A DNA stretch of 39,467 nucleotides from Patescibacteria group bacterium. GTDB taxonomy: Bacteria > Patescibacteriota > Patescibacteriia > UBA9570 > JAHJKD01. Positions 16,313 to 23,677 of the stretch are shown here, piece by piece; position 1 is the first letter of the stretch, and each line of letters starts with the position of its first letter. The DNA lies in contig JAHJKD010000037.1 in assembly GCA_018822435.1 (NCBI GenBank), positions 1-39,467 of the forward strand, given 5' to 3'. The translations under genes were made by a program, and so were the position numbers. Under the pieces are notes generated by a model. The model was not told where the DNA came from and did no database searches. It saw nothing but the letters and a program-made list of their open reading frames with translations.

Positions 16313-16389
16313 TGGCGGAGATGCCAGGATTTGAACCCGGGACCACTAGATTTCGAATCCAGTGCTCTAACCAACTGAGCTACATCTCC
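16313..16389 (-). tRNA. tRNA with anticodon CGA (Ser by anticodon), short variable loop
   Basis: 77 bases including an encoded CCA. Acceptor GGAGATG pairs with CATCTCC, with G73. The D stem is GCTC/GAGC, the anticodon stem CTGGA/TCTAG with loop TTCGAAA, and the T arm CCGGG/CCTGG. The anticodon is CGA, reading the Ser codon UCG. The variable loop has only 5 bases (TGGTC), whereas bacterial tRNA-Ser carries a long variable arm that SerRS grips. The GGAGA acceptor start and G73 are Ser-like, but the body is a class I tRNA. It is the first gene after the promoter at 16416-16443. Confidence 0.9.
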
Positions 16390-16415
16390 AAACCACTTTA
16401 TTTGTATGTAAAGAT

Positions 16416-16443
16416 ATTTTAATGATAATAGGAATCTTGTCAA
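16416..16443 (-). promoter_or_regulatory. Promoter of the two-tRNA unit
   Basis: On the minus strand a perfect TTGACA (16438-16443), a 16-base spacer and TAAAAT (16416-16421), 26 bases before the first tRNA. Its -35 box overlaps the gltX -35 box on the other strand. Confidence 0.75.
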
Positions 16444-16465
16444 GAGGGGATTTTTCTGTTAGAAT
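16437..16465 (+). promoter_or_regulatory. Promoter of gltX
   Basis: TTGTCA (16437-16442), a 17-base spacer and TAGAAT (16460-16465). The -35 box shares five bases with the tRNA -35 box, so RNA polymerase probably cannot fill both at once. The resulting leader of about 100 bases holds the paired-hairpin element at 16488-16564. Confidence 0.7.
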
Positions 16466-16487
16466 AGGTAAATAATAAGATAATATT

Positions 16488-16564
16488 GAAAGCGGACATC
16501 ACATGTCCGCCACTAGCAGTCAAGCCACGACTGTTTTGATGGCGGATTTGTGAAATCCGCTTTC
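16488..16564. repeat. REP/BIME-like pair of inverted hairpins in the gltX leader
   Basis: Two 19-base hairpins in opposite orientation, GCGGACAT-cac-ATGTCCGC (16492-16510) and GCGGATTT-gtg-AAATCCGC (16542-16560). Outer GAAA and TTTC extend an end-to-end pairing. A third small stem, CAGTC/GACTG, lies between them (16517-16533). Stems differ by compensating changes while the loop trinucleotide is the same when read in inverted orientation. No transposase lies nearby. Confidence 0.75.
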
Positions 16565-16576
16565 ACGATAAGAATA

Positions 16577-18025
16577 ATGGAAAAAGTAGTCACAAGATTC
16601 GCGCCCAGCCCAACTGGGAATTTGCATATTGGCGGAGCCAGAACAGCCCTGTTTTCTTATCTTTGGGCCAAAAAAAATAAAGGAAAATTTATTTTAAGGA
16701 TAGAAGATACAGACCAGGACAGATATGTGGAAAGTGCAGAAAACTCAATAATAAAAGGGTTAAAGTGGCTCGGTATGGACTGGGATGACGGGCCATATCA
16801 TCAGTCAGAAAGACTGGATTTGTATAATGCGGCGGCGAAAAAGATGGTGGAAGAGGGGAATGCCTATTATTGCTTTTGCTCACAGGATCGGTTAAAAGAG
16901 ATGCGAGAGAAGCAAGTGGCCAATAAACAAGCGCCAAAATATGATGGATTATGTAAATCTTTGTCTCCGGAAGAAGTGGAAGAGAAATTGAAAAATAAAG
17001 AGAAGCATGTCATCAGATTAAAAGTGCCGGAACAGGGGAGCGTGGAGTTTCATGATGAGGTCAGAGGCGATATTAAAATTGATTGCAAAGATATTGATGA
17101 TCAGGTTTTAGTTAAGTCAGATGGATTTCCCACTTATCATTTAGCTGTGGTCGTGGATGATAATGATATGGGTGTGAATTGGGTAATCAGAGGAGAGGAG
17201 TGGCTGCCGTCTGTACCAAAGCACGTCTTGATTTATAAAGCTTTAGGATATGAACTGCCGAATTTTGCTCATTTGAGCCTTTTTATAAATAAAGGCGGGG
17301 GGAAATTATCTAAGCGGGAAGGAGCGACGTCGCTTTTAAATTATCGTGATCAAGGTTATTTACCAGAAGCGGTCGTGAATTTTATCAGTTTTTTGGGCTG
17401 GAACCCGAAAGATACCAGGGAAATTTTTTCCATGAAGGAGCTGGAACAAGAATTTGACCTGAAAAATGTAAATAAAGCCAATCCTATATTTGATACTGAT
17501 AAATTGGATTATCTAAATGGTTTGTATATTAGGAATTTTTCTTTGGATGAATTTGAAAAAGTAGCCTTGCCTTTTATGGAACGAGATATTAAGTCTGATT
17601 TAATGGCGGACAAAGGCTACGTTAAGAGTGTTTTGGCTTTAGAGCAGGAAAGAGTAAAGAAATTGGATGAAGTAGGGAAATATACGAAATTATTTTTTAC
17701 TCCTGATGATCAGCTCAGGTATGATCCGGAATTATTGGTTTGGAAAAAGTCTACCCCGGAAGAAGCTAAGGATAATTTGGAAAAAATTATTGAATATTTT
17801 AAGACCATAGATGAACAGCAATGGAACAGGGGAGACCTGGAAGAAAATACAATTAATTGGATCAAGGAACAGGGTTTGAAAAATGGAGATGTCTTATGGC
17901 CGGTACGAGCGGCCTTATCTGGTGAGAAGGCTAGCCCAAGCCCGTTTGAACTAGCTGAAGTTCTTGGTAAGAAGAGAAGTTTGATACGGCTGGAAAAGGC
18001 AAAAAGCTCTTTACAAAAGGGATAA
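16577..18025 (+). CDS. gltX: Glutamate--tRNA ligase
   Basis: 482 residues from the ATG at 16577. It charges tRNA-Glu, a cytoplasmic class I synthetase. Seen: TRFAPSPTGNLHIGG with the HIGH-type motif at 17-20, the conserved LRIEDTD, YHLAVVVDD, RGEEWLPS, and the KMSKS-type motif KLSKR at 243-247. The C-terminal helical anticodon domain is complete, so length is normal. An in-frame ATG at 16550 lies in the arm of the upstream palindrome and adds residues the family lacks, so it is rejected. The gene is divergent from the two tRNA genes with overlapping promoters. Whether it is discriminating or also charges tRNA-Gln cannot be told. Confidence 0.96.
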   Translation: MEKVVTRFAPSPTGNLHIGGARTALFSYLWAKKNKGKFILRIEDTDQDRYVESAENSIIKGLKWLGMDWDDGPYHQSERLDLYNAAAKKMVEEGNAYYCFCSQDRLKEMREKQVANKQAPKYDGLCKSLSPEEVEEKLKNKEKHVIRLKVPEQGSVEFHDEVRGDIKIDCKDIDDQVLVKSDGFPTYHLAVVVDDNDMGVNWVIRGEEWLPSVPKHVLIYKALGYELPNFAHLSLFINKGGGKLSKREGATSLLNYRDQGYLPEAVVNFISFLGWNPKDTREIFSMKELEQEFDLKNVNKANPIFDTDKLDYLNGLYIRNFSLDEFEKVALPFMERDIKSDLMADKGYVKSVLALEQERVKKLDEVGKYTKLFFTPDDQLRYDPELLVWKKSTPEEAKDNLEKIIEYFKTIDEQQWNRGDLEENTINWIKEQGLKNGDVLWPVRAALSGEKASPSPFELAEVLGKKRSLIRLEKAKSSLQKG

Positions 18026-18050
18026 TTTATGGTAAGGTAGGGGACGAAAA

Positions 18051-19337
18051 ATGAAAAAAATATCCTTAAAACAAAAATACACTTTAGTTAGCCTATTTTG
18101 CGCCGGCGTTTTCGTTATCGGCGCTTTTTTAGTACCTCTATATGCCTTTGCTGAAAAAGATATGACGCCTGAAAAAGAAGAAGAGCAGGAAAATATTTCT
18201 GATTTGAATGACAAGATAGAAGAGAAGAGTGATGTCCTGAATGAGTTGCAGGCCAAGATCAAACATTACGAAAATAACATAGAACAAAAACAGCAAGAGG
18301 CCATATCTTTAGAAAGTCAGTTAGATATCTTGGAAGATGATATGGATAAAAATAAAACCAAAATCAAAAAGACTAAAACAGAATTGGAAAAACTGGAATA
18401 TGAGATAGGTGAGACAAGATTGCAAATATTAGATAAAGAAGAAAAGATTGACTCTAAAAAAATTCAGCTTTCCGGTTTTTTAAATTCTATTTACAAGAAT
18501 GAACAAAAGACTTTTTTAGAAATTTTATTGGTGAATGAATCACTTTCAGATTTTTCGTCCCAACTTTCATATGAAGAGGAGATTCAAAAAGAATTTCAGG
18601 GACTGCTGGATGATTTTCAGATTGAAAAAATAGAACTTAATAAAGCGAAATCGGATCTGGACAAACAGAAAGAAGTTCAGAAAGAAAAGAAGTCCGATCT
18701 AGTGGCGCAACAGCACATGCTGGAAGGGGAAGAAGAATACACAAGTACTCTGCTGACAGAAATAGAAGAAGATGAAGAGAAGTTTCAGGAACTGGTAAAA
18801 ACAATGCGCGCGGAAAAAGAAGACATTGATGCTGAGGTTGATTACATTGAAGGTAAGCTTAAGAAAAAAATAGTCACACCAGGAAAAACAGAAGACGGCG
18901 AAGAGATTTCACCGTTTGTGGATATGGATGAATTTGATCCGATCTGGCCATGCTATGGACCGATCACAGCAACCTTTCATGATCCGACCTATCCTTTCCG
19001 ACGTTGGTTTGAACATGATGCCGTTGACATTGCCGTGCCGCAGGGGACTCAGCTTAAAGCGGCTGACTCTGGTTATGTGGCTGTGGCCCGTTTTGACGGG
19101 TCTAGTAGGTATGCTTACATCCTTCTCGTGCATGCGGATGGCTATGCCACCTTGTATGGCCATGTCTCAGCTGTTTATGTTGATCCAGAGCAGTATGTAT
19201 CAAAAGGGGAAGTAATCGCGCTTAGCGGCGCCATGCCTGGCACCCCGGGCGCCGGTTCTTATACGACTGGTCCGCATCTGCATTTCGGCGTGCGCTATAA
19301 CGGCATCCCGGTTGATCCATTACAATATTTACCGTAA
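18051..19337 (+). CDS. Exported coiled-coil M23 peptidase, murein hydrolase activator type
   Basis: 428 residues. A signal or anchor segment lies at about 13-35, then a long charged coiled coil at about 40-275, rich in Glu, Lys and Gln. A LytM/M23 domain fills about 300-428. Zinc-site residues seen are His322 and Asp326 in HDAVD, and HLH at 409-411. LYGH supplies the further conserved His. The coiled coil plus M23 layout is that of EnvC and related activators that control wall splitting at division. The gene starts 25 bases after gltX with AGGGGA before the ATG, one of the few ribosome binding sites here. Its stop abuts the stop of the convergent HExxH gene. Confidence 0.9.
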   Translation: MKKISLKQKYTLVSLFCAGVFVIGAFLVPLYAFAEKDMTPEKEEEQENISDLNDKIEEKSDVLNELQAKIKHYENNIEQKQQEAISLESQLDILEDDMDKNKTKIKKTKTELEKLEYEIGETRLQILDKEEKIDSKKIQLSGFLNSIYKNEQKTFLEILLVNESLSDFSSQLSYEEEIQKEFQGLLDDFQIEKIELNKAKSDLDKQKEVQKEKKSDLVAQQHMLEGEEEYTSTLLTEIEEDEEKFQELVKTMRAEKEDIDAEVDYIEGKLKKKIVTPGKTEDGEEISPFVDMDEFDPIWPCYGPITATFHDPTYPFRRWFEHDAVDIAVPQGTQLKAADSGYVAVARFDGSSRYAYILLVHADGYATLYGHVSAVYVDPEQYVSKGEVIALSGAMPGTPGAGSYTTGPHLHFGVRYNGIPVDPLQYLP

Positions 19338-20555
19338 TTAATTTTTTCTATATTTTCTAAGCTCTTTTCTTCTGGCTGCTTTTCTTGCTTTAAGAAGCTG
19401 ATCAGTTAAAATTTCTTGAGCTCTGGTATAATCAATATCGTTTTGCTGCCATTCTCCATTATAAAAAATATCAAAAAACTTTTTTGGATCTTCTTTTTCT
19501 AATATCATGGCCATCATTGGTCCTGCATAATATTTTTTTTGCACATCAACATCAGGAGTGCTTGTAAACATGTCATCAAGAAAAAGGTATTTTAATAGCG
19601 TCGCATCATATTTTTTTTCGCCCAATTCCTGCCCCATTGCTTGTAAGAATTGAAATTGGATGACAGCTTTATTGGCCAGGGCTTCAGCAGCCAAAGATTC
19701 CTGCTCGGACTCTTTTAAATCAATGGTTTGATCATCTACAGTAATTTTTTCTCCCTCGTTCTTTTTTTTGACGTAGATCATATCTCGTTTATAACTTCCC
19801 TTCGGTTTTGATGTTGATAAATGGATATAATGATCAATTTCATGGATTAACGTGCCATAAATGACATTATATAAATCTTTATAAGTTCCCGTCTTAAAAT
19901 TCAATTCAATAAAATGCATCATGTTGGGTGATGTTGTCTCCTCATTAGCGATAAATGATGGACAAAAGCCGGCCTCTTGAATACTTGGATCAATAAAGCA
20001 GAAAATCGGGCATATTTGTTCTTGGCCGTTTGGTTTTGTAACTTTAATTATAGGGATTTCCGCCTCCTTATCAAAATTATTTGGCGGGTGGACTTTTTTT
20101 GAGACTTCATCTAATTCTGAATCTGAAAAAAAATCTATTAATTTTCCTTTTGATAATTTTATCTCGATATCAAAGCGTTCGACTGCTTGTTTTAAATAAT
20201 CTTCCAGTGATCCTTTTTCTCCAGAAGGCAGGGTGAATGTTTTTACTTCGCCATTAAAAATTGGCAATAGAATATTTTTACTAATTTCTTCAGGCGTTCG
20301 TTCCTTTTTAAGATCAGTTTCGGTTTCGATATCTAAACAAATTGCTTCATTCATACGGTCGATTGATTTTTCCGTATAGTCTAGTGCAGCCGCATCACTA
20401 TTAATTCGAACACCGAGTTCTTCTGTCATTTTATAGTATTGATCAACTATATTAGTCCCAGCCAGACCGCTTTCTTTAATAATATTAAAAATCCTCTCAG
20501 CTTCTTGTTGGGCAAGGGTTTCCGGATTCACTTCGATTTTCCGTTCAATATTCAT
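19338..20555 (-). CDS. Putative HExxH metallopeptidase, unknown family
   Basis: 405 residues, no signal peptide and no membrane segment, so probably cytoplasmic. Near residue 240 the sequence reads YGTLIHEIDHYIHL, an HExxH zinc-peptidase motif in a hydrophobic helix. Candidate third ligands are the glutamates in ESEQESLAAEALANKA about 45 residues later. The N-terminal 130 residues are helical and charged, and a CPIFCFIDP stretch precedes the motif. I do not recognise the family. The match could be fortuitous, but the helix context and downstream Glu-rich helix are typical of zincins. The likely promoter is 12 bases upstream. The C terminus is very basic (RKAARRKELRKYRKN). Confidence 0.72.
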   Translation of the reverse strand: MNIERKIEVNPETLAQQEAERIFNIIKESGLAGTNIVDQYYKMTEELGVRINSDAAALDYTEKSIDRMNEAICLDIETETDLKKERTPEEISKNILLPIFNGEVKTFTLPSGEKGSLEDYLKQAVERFDIEIKLSKGKLIDFFSDSELDEVSKKVHPPNNFDKEAEIPIIKVTKPNGQEQICPIFCFIDPSIQEAGFCPSFIANEETTSPNMMHFIELNFKTGTYKDLYNVIYGTLIHEIDHYIHLSTSKPKGSYKRDMIYVKKKNEGEKITVDDQTIDLKESEQESLAAEALANKAVIQFQFLQAMGQELGEKKYDATLLKYLFLDDMFTSTPDVDVQKKYYAGPMMAMILEKEDPKKFFDIFYNGEWQQNDIDYTRAQEILTDQLLKARKAARRKELRKYRKN

Positions 20556-20566
20556 AAGATGCGATA

Positions 20567-20595
20567 ATTAAATCATGATATACATATTATTTCAA
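20567..20595 (-). promoter_or_regulatory. Probable promoter of the HExxH gene
   Basis: On the minus strand TTGAAA (20590-20595), a 17-base spacer and TTTAAT (20567-20572), 11 bases before the ATG at 20555. The -10 match is moderate. The rest of the 384-base gap (20556-20939) holds only a weak unsupported open frame and the nested palindrome at 20841-20906. Confidence 0.45.
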
Positions 20596-20840
20596 GCAAG
20601 AAAAGGAGATTTAAGCAGAATAGGGGAGACAGGTAATGGGTTATTTATCTGTTTTTTTATTTGGCTTGTTCCCCTGCCAGGCGGAGAAGAAGAAGAAGGG
20701 CATTTGATTATTTATAGCATTTGTATTTGGAATCGAATTGTTTTTGTTTTAGAGGAAAGAAGAAATCAGATGAAAAATATAAGTTTAAAGTTGACAGGGA
20801 ATAGAGTAGCATGCCTTAAAAAGGGGCATATAGTATATTA

Positions 20841-20906
20841 ATATAGTGTCGCACCCTGTACCATACGGTACAAGGGTCGCACAATATATCTTATGCGACA
20901 CTATAT
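20841..20906. repeat. Nested palindrome with alternative pairings downstream of nifU
   Basis: Outer arms ATATAGTGTCGCA (20841-20853) and TGCGACACTATAT (20894-20906) pair perfectly over 13 bases. Inside, CCC-TGTACC and GGTACA-A-GGG form a hairpin with a 4-base loop (20854-20876). A second GTCGCA (20877-20882) can compete with the first for the same TGCGAC partner, so two mutually exclusive folds exist. It lies 33 bases after the nifU stop and may also serve as its terminator, although no T run follows. Confidence 0.7.
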
Positions 20907-20939
20907 AATAACATTTAAACTAATTTTATATATAAGGAC

Positions 20940-21383
20940 TTAATTTTTATGGCAGTTCTGGCAACAAGTTGGCATTAATTTTTTTGGCTCATCCCCTCTA
21001 CCGGCTTTTTTATTGCGATAGTTCTTTATGGCTTCGTGCATGGCGTCAGCTGCTAAATTACTGCAATGCATTTTTAATTGCGGTAATCCGCCTAAACCAT
21101 CAGCTACGTCTTTATTTGTGATCTTAAGGGCTTCATCTATGGTTTTGCCTTTAGCTAGCTCTGTGACCATGCTAGACGTGCCTATGGCGGCGCCACACCC
21201 TAAGGTTTCAAATTTGATGTCTTTAAGGTACTCGACACCATCTTTATTGGTATCGACTTTAATATAAAGCTTCATGATGTCACCACAGGTCGGATTCCCG
21301 ACTTCACCTACGCCGTCAGCGTTTTTGATGGACCCAAGGTTCCTGGGATTCTGGAAATGGTCCATTAGAGTTTTATTGTACAT
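20940..21383 (-). CDS. NifU/IscU-type Fe-S cluster scaffold with Cys-rich tail
   Basis: 147 residues. The fold is IscU/SufU: three cluster cysteines Cys33 (NPTCGD), Cys63 (LGCGAA) and Cys107 (HCSNLA), with Asp35 next to the first. It would assemble Fe-S clusters in the cytoplasm for proteins such as the radical SAM maturase in this window. After the normal end near residue 125 there is a short tail ending in CCQNCHK, three extra cysteines and a histidine, which could bind a metal. No cysteine desulfurase gene lies next to it, which is unusual for isc or suf operons. It lies downstream of ftsQ across the palindrome at 21410-21500. Confidence 0.9.
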   Translation of the reverse strand: MYNKTLMDHFQNPRNLGSIKNADGVGEVGNPTCGDIMKLYIKVDTNKDGVEYLKDIKFETLGCGAAIGTSSMVTELAKGKTIDEALKITNKDVADGLGGLPQLKMHCSNLAADAMHEAIKNYRNKKAGRGDEPKKLMPTCCQNCHKN

Positions 21384-21409
21384 AGATTTGTTTTAAATAG
21401 TTAGCGGAC

Positions 21410-21500
21410 ACTACCGCGAATTTTGCGCGGGCGCGAATCGCGATTGAATATTTCTAAATATTAGATTAGTAATTCGCGCCTGCGATGGATTCGCGGTTGT
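21410..21500. repeat. Imperfect 30-base inverted repeat between ftsQ and nifU
   Basis: Left arm 21410-21439 starts ACTACCGCGAAT, and the reverse complement of the right arm (21471-21500) starts ACAACCGCGAAT. The arms agree at 23 of 30 positions by hand alignment. Each arm repeats a GCGAAT core, and an AT-rich hairpin AATATTT/AAATATT sits between them. The right arm ends on the first base of the ftsQ stop codon. Confidence 0.65.
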
Positions 21501-22669
21501 TATTTATAATAGACGCGGTCCGGGTAACGAACATCGATGTAATCAATGGCCCCTTTATCATCTATTTTTTCAGCCAGGACTGATTTCAGGTTTTGTAACT
21601 GAATGTCCAGGTCAAGTTTGGAATCAAGATAAACTTCAAAATCATCTTCGACTAATATATGTACGTCTGAATTTACTTTTTCCAAGTCGCAGTCAATAGG
21701 TTCGTACACTGTTTCCCATTGGATGAATTCGTCTGAACTTACTTCGTTTGATTTCTTTTTTTCCTTAGTTGTTTCGTTTTTTACATTTTCTAATTTTTCC
21801 AGACTCTCTTCTATAGTGATTTTTCCTTGATTGTATTCTTTAAGGATGTCCTTTTTCTTTTGCTTTACTTCTTCATTGTCTTCGGATTCAATTTCATCAG
21901 CCAGTATCTTTTCTGCGACATAAGTTTTTTCCTGGCACTGTATTTGCGGAATGGAATATTCTCTGATTTTTAGATTAGTTTTTTGTTCGAACACTTTATC
22001 TAACTCAAGGACAAAGTCAACCAATTTTTCAGAAATAATTTGTTTCCCAGGCTCGACTTTAGTTTTGTTTTTATCAACAATATTTGGATATTTACTTTCC
22101 TCTTTCTCATCTTTCAATTGTTCGGTAGGTACGCCATTAATGTCCAACAAATATTTGTTATTATCTGAAACCCATAAGAGCCCGGGTATGCGTTCAACAA
22201 TACGAATTTCTACGCCATCAGGATAGTTTTTTATCACATCAATGTCTTCCAGGGCAAATTTATTTTGCAGGTTTTCTGTAACAGCGGCTTGTGCTTCTTC
22301 AACTCCAAAGAACAACATGTTATTACGCGGCAATATAAGCAGTTTTCTGGAACTTTTAAAGTCTTCTATGATGTTATTTAATTCATCCTGGGTGATGTTC
22401 TTATTGCCATCAATGGATATGGTGCTGATCTGAAAAAAGGGTGTGAAAAAAATGAAAAATACTCCCCCGCTAAAAATTACGAAAAATATTGTCAGCCAGA
22501 CCCAGCCGTCTTTGAATTTTATCCAGCTCCATAAGAACTCGCGTAATGTTTGTGGCTTTCCCCTTCTGGTTTGTAATCGATTATTACTGGAGTATGTTTT
22601 TTGTTCCGGCTTAAGCCGCTTTAAACGGCTCTTCTTCCCTACTCCGATTTTTGATAGCAATTTTTTCAT
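21500..22669 (-). CDS. ftsQ: FtsQ/DivIB-like cell division protein with charged insert
   Basis: 389 residues from the ATG at 22669. A basic N-terminal tail of about 55 residues precedes one membrane segment (about 60-80), then a POTRA domain (TISIDGNKNITQDELNNII) and a beta domain with VRIVERIPGLLWV-like and LLDINGVP motifs. The C terminus, YIDVRYPDRVYYK, is the usual FtsQ ending. FtsQ links early and late division proteins on the outer face of the membrane. About 75 residues of Glu/Lys-rich sequence (near 235-310) interrupt the beta domain, so the protein is longer than the usual 250-300. An upstream ATG at 22705 falls inside the -35 box, so it is rejected. It is divergent from ddl. Confidence 0.87.
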   Translation of the reverse strand: MKKLLSKIGVGKKSRLKRLKPEQKTYSSNNRLQTRRGKPQTLREFLWSWIKFKDGWVWLTIFFVIFSGGVFFIFFTPFFQISTISIDGNKNITQDELNNIIEDFKSSRKLLILPRNNMLFFGVEEAQAAVTENLQNKFALEDIDVIKNYPDGVEIRIVERIPGLLWVSDNNKYLLDINGVPTEQLKDEKEESKYPNIVDKNKTKVEPGKQIISEKLVDFVLELDKVFEQKTNLKIREYSIPQIQCQEKTYVAEKILADEIESEDNEEVKQKKKDILKEYNQGKITIEESLEKLENVKNETTKEKKKSNEVSSDEFIQWETVYEPIDCDLEKVNSDVHILVEDDFEVYLDSKLDLDIQLQNLKSVLAEKIDDKGAIDYIDVRYPDRVYYK

Positions 22670-22676
22670 TTTATAT

Positions 22677-22705
22677 ATTACACCATAAAAATGGCAAAAT
22701 ATCAA
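22677..22705 (-). promoter_or_regulatory. Promoter of ftsQ
   Basis: On the minus strand TTGATA (22700-22705), a 17-base spacer and TGTAAT (22677-22682). The ATG at 22669 starts 7 bases later, implying a leaderless or nearly leaderless message. Its -35 box is one base away from the divergent ddl -35 box. Confidence 0.65.
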
Positions 22706-22706
22706 G

Positions 22707-22735
22707 TTGCTTAAATGCTTTGCTTAGCTTAAAAT
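22707..22735 (+). promoter_or_regulatory. Promoter of ddl-alr
   Basis: TTGCTT (22707-22712), a 17-base spacer and TAAAAT (22730-22735). The ddl ATG at 22745 lies 9 bases downstream. The -35 boxes of ddl and ftsQ are back to back, so the two division and wall genes share one control region. Confidence 0.65.
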
Positions 22736-22744
22736 ATATTTTAT

Positions 22745-23677
22745 ATGGAAAAGATAAAAGTGGCAATTTTATTGGGCGGAGAATCCTCAGAAAGAGAGGT
22801 TTCTTTGGAATCAGGCAAGAAAGTGGCTGAACACTTATCGACTGATAAATATGAAGTAATCAAATACGATCCTAAAGTTGAATTGCAGAAATTAATAGAC
22901 GATGTGAGAGCAAAAAAGATTGATGTGGTCTTTCCTGTTTTGCATGGAAAGTTTGGTGAGGACGGAACTATCCAGGGCTTACTTGAGCTATTACATGTTC
23001 CCTATGTCGGCTGCAATGTGCTGACGTCAGCTTTGTGCATGGATAAGATTAAGACAAAACAAGTTGTTTCATCTTATGGGGTTGCTACGCCAAAATTTCA
23101 GACTTTTGATGCACATGAAGATGTGGATTTTAATAATATAAAATTACCAGCTGTAGTGAAGCCATCTGACGCAGGATCATCTGTGGGCGTGACTATTCCT
23201 GAAAATAAAGAGGAATTAAAAAAATCTGTTAAACAGGCTTTTCAAGAAAGCCGTAAAATATTAATAGAGGAGTTTATTGACGGTAATGAGTTTACTGTGG
23301 GAGTGATTGGGCCTAATAATAAGCCTGATGTATTACCAGTGACCCAAATTGAAGCGAACAAAGGCAAGTTTTACAATTATAAATCAAAATATGAAAAAGG
23401 CGGTTCAACCCATACTTGCCCGGCTAAGATCAATAAAGAGTTGACCGAAACCATGCAAGGCGTGGCCAAGCTAGTTTATGAAATAATGGGCTGTGAAGGC
23501 ATGTCCCGGGTGGATTTCATGGTTGACAGCGCGGGTAAACATTATTTTATTGAAGTTAATACTATCCCGGGCATGACGGACACATCTTTATTGCCAGAGG
23601 CAGCCAAAGCAGCGGGAATCAGCTTTCCTAAATTATTAGATAATTTGATTCAATGGGCTTTACGCGGGTTGAAATAA
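22745..23677 (+). CDS. ddl: D-alanine--D-alanine ligase
   Basis: 310 residues, normal for Ddl. It joins two D-alanines with ATP for the peptidoglycan stem peptide. The N-terminal domain shows LLGGESSEREVSLESG and PVLHGKFGEDGTIQGLLE. The ATP-grasp part shows LPAVVKPSDAGSSVGV, a central ILIEEFIDGNEFTVGV, and the metal-binding end MSRVDFMV with FIEVNTIPGMT. All active-site regions are present. It overlaps alr by 25 bases, so both steps of D-Ala-D-Ala supply are expressed together. Confidence 0.96.
   Translation: MEKIKVAILLGGESSEREVSLESGKKVAEHLSTDKYEVIKYDPKVELQKLIDDVRAKKIDVVFPVLHGKFGEDGTIQGLLELLHVPYVGCNVLTSALCMDKIKTKQVVSSYGVATPKFQTFDAHEDVDFNNIKLPAVVKPSDAGSSVGVTIPENKEELKKSVKQAFQESRKILIEEFIDGNEFTVGVIGPNNKPDVLPVTQIEANKGKFYNYKSKYEKGGSTHTCPAKINKELTETMQGVAKLVYEIMGCEGMSRVDFMVDSAGKHYFIEVNTIPGMTDTSLLPEAAKAAGISFPKLLDNLIQWALRGLK

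Noticed and set aside
16131-16334. Plus-strand open frame of 67 codons containing GRAGFEPATSR
   Set aside because: It lies antisense to the CUC tRNA gene. The GFEPATSR and SNRLSY strings are the well-known false proteins read from the reverse strand of tRNA genes.
16466-16576. T-box riboswitch in the gltX leader
   Set aside because: The leader has hairpins but no T-box consensus such as the TGG-N-ACCGCG block, and no terminator-antiterminator pair before the ATG. A REP-like repeat explains it better.
20575-20841. Plus-strand open frame of 88 codons in the largest intergenic gap
   Set aside because: No ribosome binding site, odd composition, no recognisable pattern, and it overlaps the likely promoter of the opposite gene. 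I cannot support it as a gene.
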